A stretch of 64,000 bases of DNA, from the NCBI RefSeq assembly GCF_022539665.2, contig NC_081335.1:3906001-3970000 (forward strand), given 5' to 3'. The notes beneath the pieces were generated by a model. The model worked only from the letters and a program-made list of their open reading frames with translations, did not search any database and was not told the origin of the DNA. A program made the translations under genes and the position numbers. The stretch's first letter is position 1; every line of letters starts with the position of its first letter. This stretch comes from Daphnia carinata (lineage: Eukaryota; Arthropoda; Branchiopoda; Diplostraca; Daphniidae). Positions 51,708-64,000 of the stretch are shown here, one piece after another.

Positions 51708-54046
51708 TGATACGCTTACTCCACAAAGCTGCCACTGTCAAGTGCAATATTAATAGTTTAGTAACAAGATGCATGTCTGGGGCGGCTCCATCTTCAGCAC
51801 TGCCATCACCCCAGACAAATCCTGAAATATTATATCAGGGTGTAAGTTCAACTTCCAATATTAGTCAGTTCATCTTTTATGGTGTTTTCTGCAATGTTTA
51901 TTGTTATTAGATCTTCATCAACAATGAGTGGCATAATGCTGCGTCTGGAAAAACTTTTCCTGTTTATAATCCTTCAACAGGTGAAGCTATTGCAAATGTA
52001 CAAGCTGCTGAAAAGGTGAACACTTAAATTACAAATTCATGGTAAATAGACTATTATATTAATGTTACGATTCAGGAAGATGTAAATAAGGCTGTGAAAG
52101 CTGCTCAAAAGGCATTCCAGTTGGGCTCGACATGGAGAACTATGAATGCTTCCCAACGAGGAAACCTTTTGAATCGTTTGGCAGACCTGATGGAAAGAGA
52201 CCGTGTCTATTTGGCAGTAAGATCACAATTATCTAGAGAATCGCAATGCAATATCTGATGGTTGATTGATTTATTGAAGAGCTTGGAAACTCTGAATAAT
52301 GGAAAACCCTATAGTGCGGCCTATGTTGCAGATTTGGAACTTAGTATTAAATGTCTGCGTTACTATGCTGGTTGGGCCGACAAAGTCCAAGGAAAAACAA
52401 TTCCAGTTGATGGATCCTTCTTTGCATACACTCGCCACGAACCTGTCGGAGTTTGCGGCCAAATCATTCCATGGTGAAAACAGTAGGCGTTTCTCAATGC
52501 AAAAAAAAACAACTTTTAAAAGATTTACTTCGTACAGGAATTTTCCTTTGTTGATGCAAGCATGGAAGTTGGGTCCAGCTCTAGCAACTGGTTAGAAATC
52601 AAGTTTATTAATCCACCACAGGTTAATTTGTCTTACTGAATGATTGGAAATGTAGGAAATACTGTCGTCATGAAGCCAGCCGAACAAACCCCGCTTACTG
52701 CCCTTTATGTCGCCGAGCTTATCAAAGAGGCTGGTTTTCCGCCAGGAGTAGTCAACATTGTACCTGGTTTCGGACCCACAGCTGGAGCTGCTATCGCCTC
52801 TCACATGGTAAAGGCTTCTTCCATCAAACTTAGATGACAAAATCTATATCTCCTGTTCATTCTTTAGGGTGTTGACAAAGTAGCTTTTACTGGATCCACC
52901 GAGGTAAATTTGCCTTTAGATTATTCTATACTATTTGAGCATTAAAATTTGATTGAATTTGCATGTAGATTGGACATCTGGTCATGACTGCAGCAGCTCA
53001 ATCAAACTTGAAGCGTGTTACTTTAGAGCTTGGTGGCAAATCGCCTAACATTATTTTCAAGGATTGCGATCTCGATCATGCCGTGGAAACAGCACACTTT
53101 GGACTCTTCTTTAATCAGGTATGACATTCTCACATTATCGCTTTGGAAGTTTGAAGTAATCCTTATTTTTTTGCTAATTCTAGGGCCAATGGTAAGTGCA
53201 AAGGAGTAAACAAATTTGGGACAACGTGAAATTCATCTTTTGTTTTCACCGTATTTTTAATCTAAGCTGTTGCGCTGGTTCTAGAATTTTTGTCGAAGAC
53301 GCGATCTATGATGAATTTGTCGCTCGAAGTGTCGAGCGTGCTAAGAATAGGACCGTTGGCAATCCTTTCGACTTGAACGTCGAACAGGGACCCCAGGTGG
53401 ACGAGGATCAGTTTAAAAAGATTCTGTCGCTCATCGACGCCGGCAAAAAGGATGGTGCCAAACTTTTGGCTGGTGGTCAACGATACGGAGATCGCGGTTA
53501 TTTCATTCAACCGACCGTGTTTGCCGATGTCACAGATGATATGAGGATTGCCAGAGAAGAGGTAATGAACGATGCAACGAAGCGCAACTTGCATTGATTG
53601 GTAATGAATTTTTCCCATTGTCTTTTAGATCTTCGGTCCAGTGCAACAAATATTGAAGTTTAGTAGCATGGAAGAGATTGTTGAACGTGCCAATAAGACA
53701 ATTTACGGCTTGGCCGCTGCCGTTTTCACCAAGGATTTGGACAAGGCGATGTATCTATCGCAAGGACTGCGCGCCGGAACTGTCTGGTAGCGTAAACGAA
53801 TACCCATCCCTGTTTCATCTAACGGTACGTACTAAACCTTTTTTTTTTTTTTTTTTTTCTTTTTTTTTTCTGTTTTGCTGTGCGTTCGGGCACAATCAGG
53901 GTCAACTGTTACGATGTCTTGGAAGCGCAAACGCCTTTCGGTGGCTTTAAGATGTCGGGTATCGGCCGCGAGTTGGGCGAATACGGCCTGCAAGCTTACA
54001 CTGAAGTCAAGAGCGTCATTGTCAAAATGCCACAGAAAAATAGTTA
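51708..54046 (+). CDS. Aldh2: Mitochondrial aldehyde dehydrogenase (ALDH1/2 family)
   Basis: A basic presequence ([20 protein letters not shown]) precedes the ALDH core: [85 protein letters not shown] with the general-base Glu, and the nucleophile region reading GQCCCAGSR. The last exons give [47 protein letters not shown] and end KMPQKNS, the usual ALDH2 tail. It oxidises aldehydes to acids with NAD+. The catalytic Cys triplet is assembled from exon ..FNQ, an 8-nt microexon (53184-53191) and the exon starting at 53267. The exons before and after all join in phase. Confidence 0.94.
53184..53191 (+). other. 8-nt microexon of ALDH
   Basis: The bases ggccaatg are bounded by ttctag and gtaagt. 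Only with this exon do the flanking exons (..TTTAATCAG and CTGTTGCGC..) join to read GQCCCAGSR at the active site. Confidence 0.85.
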
Positions 54047-56708
54047 AAAACTATCTTCGATGTTTTGGGTGAAATGGTCATAAGGTTTCCACTTGGTGGA
54101 GTGAACGAGATCTAAAAAATTGTTTTTGTTTCTTTTTCTCTTTTTAAATTGTTACCTTCCTTGGGTTGAAATTGTTTCGGGTCTATCAGCAATATATCTC
54201 TCTATTATTGGATAGGCTAAAAAAAAAGATCTTTGTTTTGTAGCAAGTGTGTAGTGGGTGGGAGGGGAATCGTGGGGTGGTAATGAATCGAATAAAGGGG
54301 ACAATGAATGGGCTGGGCGGAGGTAATCAATGATTCCGAGGGGAGCGATTGAAGAGAATGAATAGCCAGCGTTTGGCGAGCCGGACGATAAATGAAAAAG
54401 ACGGACCGTATATATTCGTGCGTTTCGCTTGTCTCTTAACTGGGGTGGAGAGAAAGAAAAAAAAAAGAGGTTAAATCCCCCCCCTGGCTTGCCGGCCAGT
54501 GTCTTGTGTGTGACCAGGCACGGTTGATGGGCCCTCATTAGGAGGTGAAGAGTGTTAATTAGCTGCGCATTTCCTCAAGTCGTCCCTTTGGAGATGAGCC
54601 AATTAGACGCGACATCGCTCCAGGGTCAAACTCTGTTCTCTAGCCAATTCTCCTCCCTTTTATTTCTTCGTCTCTGGAGGGCCTCAAAAGTTTCTGATGA
54701 AAACTCATCTCGAATGATCCATTTCCCCCTTCCTTTTCTTTCCATGACGTGCAATCCGCACACCATCCACATACCAATCAGCCATCGCGATTCACAATTA
54801 CCCCCCGTCGTGAACTCTTTTTCTTTTACACAATCCAAACTGTAAGGCGACGAACATCTCGGTACTCCCATCCACGAGACTTGGGTGGTAAGAACTTGAC
54901 CGATGGAATCATAACTTATCCCGAGTTTTACTATTCATCTCGGAAAGAGAAGCAAGAGTCGACACCGTTGAACGTCCAACGATCCCCCCCAACGCCGCCT
55001 TCCCTTCCTCCTCCAACCCTAAAAGTATATCTATTGAAGCTAAATTCTACGACTCTATCGGGACTGGAGCGTCTGCGTGTTTCTTCAATGAGTGCAGTCT
55101 ACGGATTGGCTCTTAATTAAAACTTTCTCCCGGAGGCTCGTGGCTTTTTTTTTCTCGTCACGGCGCGTTGGCTAATGAAAAAGAGAAAGGGCACAAATTC
55201 TATACGAACTATACAGGGAGACTTTTTTTTTTTTTTTTTTCTAAGTGAGGCGACGATAAAAGCCTCTCTGGTGACTTTTGGTCACGTTGGACATATCTTT
55301 CTTTCTTCTTTTCGTTTGATGATATCCAACGACCGGCTATGCAATTCATCCGCCGTAATCGACCGTAGTGCCAGTGATCATGACCGTATAGAATGTAATA
55401 TTCACTAGTGTTTTGTTTTGTGTCCCTTCCTCCCCCCTTACTACAGTCACGAAAAATCCCGTGACTGGCCAATAGGATTATTTGTTTTAATTCCCGTCCT
55501 CTCCTTTTTGTGATACGCAGACGATGGATGGTGACAGTTATGCGATGAGGTCAGAATGCGAGCACTCTGATAACTACGGATATGATTCGCCTTCGCAAGG
55601 AAAGAGGGGGGATGGGTTGTTGGTAGGAGGACTAGCTCTGTTCGGTCAATCTACTCGATGGACACAACAACAACAAGAAAATGTAGTAACCTACAACTAC
55701 TATTACTGCTGCGTGCTCGACGATCTCTTTCAGGCGATTTTCACATGGCCGATGTGAAACCATTAGCATGATGAAATCAGGCGAGTGAAAAAGAAGGGTG
55801 TCGCCAAGACCGATCACGAATCAAATGATGTATTGACATACACACACAGCCATGAAAAATGAAAGATCAAAAGAGAACAGTGGACGAAAAAGAAGGAACG
55901 TGGTTGGGCATCTTTAAAAAATACGACAAAAAAAAACAATATGTTTTTATTTTAAAGGGGGGAAAGGTCGTTTCAACAAATTGCGGTCATATTCTGTACA
56001 GCACGCGAGTTTTTGAGAATTATATATCCTTTTGTCGAAGGATTACACGAACGATTTTTTTTTTTTTGGCGAATAACTCAGAAAATTGCACATTCAAATT
56101 CAAATGGAGAAAAACTAGAAGAGGGGGGGGGGAGAAAGCCGTGGCTTATTTGGTTCCAAATTGGTTATATAGATGTACATAAAAAAAAAAAAAGGAAGAG
56201 GAGAGATATCGTCGCTATGTTGAATAGAAAAGATGGAGAGAGCCAATAAGACAAAGTGGGATCCGCCCCTCCACGCAGACGCCACAGAGCGCTGGCAATC
56301 GTTTGTCATCAAGCGTTATTCCACTAGACGATTTACAACGGCTTGTTTTGTTACCGTTTTTTTTTTTTTTGTTATGTGGTTTTTCTTGTTGTGTTTTATT
56401 ATTTTTTTTTTTGTCCGTTCTTCTGTGTGTGTGTGAGTGTGTTCTCGGGAGGGACCTTCTGACAGGGCAGATTTTCCGCTCGGCGTCCTATATGACCGAT
56501 GATGTCTGTCCGCATCCATTGTCTGTATTAAATCATCCGAGACCCGAGAGTGGGGAGGAAGAATAAAAGCACATACAAAAAAAAAAAAATGATATGGGAG
56601 AGAAGAAATGGATCGCAATAGTCCGGGGGAGGGGCTGGGCAATCAACTAAAAATGTGCGTTTAACATGTCGGTCCATGAATGGTTTGCTAATCAAAAGAT
56701 GGGTCTAA
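54047..56708. other. Intergenic between ALDH and homeobox gene
   Basis: Contains the ALDH 3' UTR, long poly-T tracts and GT/AC-rich low complexity (about 56425-56443). A frame at 55524-55757 (plus, MDGDSYAMRSECEHSDNYGY) follows an acceptor-like sequence but has no known domain. I cannot support a gene here. Confidence 0.4.
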
Positions 56709-60847
<4,139 letters not shown>

Positions 60848-63800
60848 AATTCGGTTGAAGATGATGAACCGGTAAATAAAACCAAAACGAAAAAATTTTG
60901 AAATGCAAATCGATTTCAACTTGTCTTTGTTTTTGTTTTCAGTTATCCGCTGGCTCTCGTAAACGTATAGCGGCCGGAACTGAGGTTGAGTAAAGGGCGA
61001 CTGGGCCTGGAACCATCACCTTTGGGGTAAGAGTACACACATCGTGGAACCGAAAACGCATATGTATATATATTTTTCGTGTTCGTTCACATGAGCGAAA
61101 AGGAGGGTTAAAGGTGGGGGGGGGGGTGTGCAGAGAAGGACAACACAGAAGAACCCGGAGGGGCGGAGTTTGGGCCAACTAGTCATGACGGCCAGCCAGT
61201 AGAATGATAAAGCTTTGTCTCCCTTCTCTCCAATCGCAGAGTACGACTCGCATCCGAATGGGAGTGGCTTAAGGATCTACCAGCCGGACAAGAGACTTGT
61301 TCCTTTTCACCGGATTGATCTCTCATCTCGGTGTGTACGTCATTTTCCCCAACTTTTTTTCATTTCCGATGACTCCAATCACTACTTTTCTCAAATGATG
61401 GCTGTCATTTTTCAACATGGCTCTTCGTCTATTCTTTTTAACCAGGGGGGCCTTATTTGACACGAGACAGTGTAAGTACAGGGGGGGGGGGGAGGCTGAC
61501 GTCCGGCTTTTTTATAACTCGTTCTTTCTCTGTGGTCGGTGTAGGTTAATCAGATGCATGAACAAGCTTGCAGCTTCACTTGCATTATGCTAATGAAATG
61601 GGTTTAGAGACAGCGGGTAGTTGATTGAACCAACTTGCTTTGAGATCGAGCAAACGGAGAGCAGCCGGGCAAAAAAACGGGGCGACACATGTCGACAACA
61701 ACAAAAAAGAGAGCCACAACATGCAAACTTCTCTCGCGTTTAATGACCGTGTCTTTGAACCCCGGGCTAAAAAGAATGTCTTTCTCCTTGGCGTCGGATA
61801 TAGGCCATCATAAAACACTACCGGCTGGCCGGGCCACTGTACACGTTTCGTGTCTTGTACAGCGCCAGCGCGTTGAGTGGATTTTGAAAAAAAAAAAAAA
61901 AAGACTTGAGGTGTTTGCTTAACCGAAAAAAAAGGGGGGAGGAGAAGGTGGGGAGGGAGAAAGAAGAAGTGGATGTTAAACGAGGGACTGGATTTTTTTT
62001 TTTTTTTTTTTTCGTCCGGCCCCGTGTGTTTGCTTAGCGTCGGATAAAACGCGGCTAACGAGAGCTAACGAGGTTGGCAGAGCAAGCTCTTTGCCGGCGG
62101 CCTTGATTCGATTAGACGCCATTTGGTCTCGTCACCTAACAGCATTAAGACTCGTTCGATAAAATCCAAAAAAGAATTTGTATATTCCTTCCCCTCCTTT
62201 TTTTTATTTTCTATTCTTCCGTCTTTTGTTTTGTCTGCTGATGCTACTGCAGTTTCAGCATTGCGTTCAAAGTTGTGTGTTTATCCAATAGCAGTGATGC
62301 AGACTTTTTGTGTGTCCCCTTGTGCTGTGCTCTATTGCTGGTGGTGCGGAGAAGGACGCTTTTGGACGCTTTAGGGACGAGCTACGAAGTCTAATCCGAT
62401 TGTGCGACTACTCTCTGTTGTATAGTCGGTCGTCATCGTTGTCGGACGCTCGGAATAATAATCAAGTCAACAGTGGCCACCGGCGTGTTGCTGCTGTGCT
62501 TTGCTCTTCTCTCCTTTTCCGCTCTAAAGTATCATCGAAGACGGGACACACACACGCAAAAACTGAATTGGATTACTCTCGCTTTCCAACGCATCGTTGA
62601 TTACATTAAAGCCTCCTTTTCGCTTTCCTGGCTCGCTAACTTCCACAGTCAGTCAGAGAGACGGACGCTGGAGAGGAACTTTCAATTGGCTAGAATCAAC
62701 ACAGCTCGATGACACAGATGGCTTCACGGCAAACGTGTTTCCTAGCGGTCATATCAGTCCTGATTGGCCAAGGAAGCGTCCGTTGAACGCTTCAGGGATC
62801 ATTTTAGCCTATTGATTTAATATTTTGATTGAGTTTTGTTCACCCTCGGTTTTCATTCAAAGTTAACAAAACACAAGCATTGCAACTGTCTTACCTTTTT
62901 AAATGGCCCAATATTTCATTTTTAATGTACCATTTTGTTCTGCAGAGTTAAATCACGTTCTGGATCGCAGTTAGTTATTGCAGAACAACGTCCTTCTAAA
63001 CACATGCATTTTTTTAACATCGGTTGGTATCAATCAGTAATTTGGCGAGAGTTGGCAATATTTTATGAATGCAGGTAATTGTTGTCAGTATGTTGAATGC
63101 TCCTTAAATGAAAGAAAGCTTTGAGACAACGATCTTATTTTCATTTTATGTCGATGTGGGACGCGATTTAATCACACGTATTTATAGCTAATAGAGCCCT
63201 AGCAAATGGCAAGGGGATTGAGCCACAATGCAGCTGATGAAGCAATGGTAATTATTTAAGTTATAGAGTTTTTTTCTTCTAATAATTCCTGAACTATGGA
63301 AACCAAACAAAAGCTAAGCTAAAAGCCTAACGTTTTGTACAAAACGTCTGGCTTGTTCAGTTGTTTTTTTTTTGTTTCGAGAATTCAAATTTGTTGCGAT
63401 AAAGTCTCTTTGTTCCGTTTTGTTAAAAGAATCCACATAATTAACGTGACAATTTATCACAGTCTGGAATCGACATTTAATTTTGGTTTCAGTGATAGGT
63501 TTCATCGAATTCCGGGTTACAAGTAAAAATCGGTAAAGGAAAAACAGACGTAGTGAATGAAGAGTAAAAAGAGAAACTTCAAGAGCTCGAAAATGATGGA
63601 TGTTCGTGTATACTTATTGACGTTCATTCAAACGACACAAGGAAAACAAGAAATCTCATCATCGAAATCGAACTTTCTTTGTTTTCGTTTGTCTCAGCAA
63701 CCACCGAAAGACGACGATTTTTTGCGCAATGTGGCAAACGTGGATCGGTTAACGTAGTTAATTGAACTTTTAATGGGCAAAAGCAGGCGGTCGTGGACCG

Positions 63801-64000
63801 CCTCTCCAGGCAACCAACTCAGCATTAGGTACTAATCTCTTTTACAATTTTAGACGACATCCAATACGTCACATCAATTAAATTTTAACTGTTTTTATTA
63901 GATTAAAATGTCTGCTAGCAAGGATGAGATTCGGGATTGAGAATACAAAGACAACAAAGAGCCCATATTCACGTTGTAGCACAAAACTTGTACAACCGTG
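60848..64000. promoter_or_regulatory. 5' flank of the homeobox gene
   Basis: 3.1 kb with no recognised exon. Poly-G runs lie at about 61117-61126 and 61481-61491, and poly-T/poly-A tracts near 61890-62010. The sequence at 62820-63300 is unique-looking AT-rich DNA. The open frames are short and without family resemblance. It should include the promoter and 5' UTR of the homeobox gene. Confidence 0.4.

Noticed and set aside
54152-54538. 128-codon minus-strand open frame
   Set aside because: Lies over the probable ALDH 3' UTR, low complexity in part, no domain.

Overview
The window is from a compact arthropod nuclear genome. Short introns (many 50-100 bp), abundant poly-T/poly-A and occasional poly-G tracts, closely packed and often divergent genes, and the protein similarities (a kekkon-like receptor, an extra-extra/MNX homeobox protein) all fit a crustacean such as Daphnia. 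The species call is an inference. Gene models were assembled by eye from splice sites, reading phase and remembered family features, so exon edges are generally good to a few bases and UTRs are mostly not placed.

Layout. 30-4945 is a large imperfect palindrome: two arms of about 2.3 kb, with inverted ends, decayed spliced coding sequence and three tRNA-like sequences at and around the apex. Directly beyond it (about 4955-5365) lies a third, direct copy of one module of its arms. From 7 to 15.4 kb there are three genes: a DPP8/9-type dipeptidyl peptidase (minus), a BTB-BACK protein resembling BTBD17 (plus, divergent from the peptidase) and the splicing factor SMU1 (minus, convergent). From 15.4 to 25.8 kb there are a tRNA-derived SINE candidate, a secreted phospholipase A2 gene split into very short exons (minus), a small coiled-coil gene (minus) and a small unrecognised Cys/His-rich reading frame (plus).

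From 26.5 to 35.6 kb is a dense housekeeping cluster: PEX11-gamma (minus), mitochondrial ATP synthase subunit c (plus), Rab11 (plus), an ER thioredoxin-fold membrane protein with a dilysine tail (minus) and mitochondrial methionyl-tRNA formyltransferase (plus; start codons of the last two about 150 bp apart). 35.6-41.3 kb has no recognised coding exon and precedes a kekkon-like LRR-Ig receptor (41.3-44.0 kb).

From 44.6 to 54.1 kb come a two-SH3 adaptor (minus), MZT1/MOZART1 (plus), a CALML4-like EF-hand protein (minus), dolichol kinase (plus), an NHL-like fragment, and a mitochondrial aldehyde dehydrogenase (plus) whose catalytic-cysteine region contains an 8-nt microexon. The last 10 kb hold a two-exon MNX/extra-extra homeobox gene (minus) with a 2.9-kb intron and about 3 kb of 5' flank.

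The genes do not form one pathway. Recurring themes are mitochondria (ATP synthase c, MTFMT, ALDH), the ER and secretory pathway (dolichol kinase, thioredoxin-like protein, Rab11, PLA2) and the cytoskeleton (MZT1, SH3 adaptor). The most unusual structure is the palindromic element at the left end.
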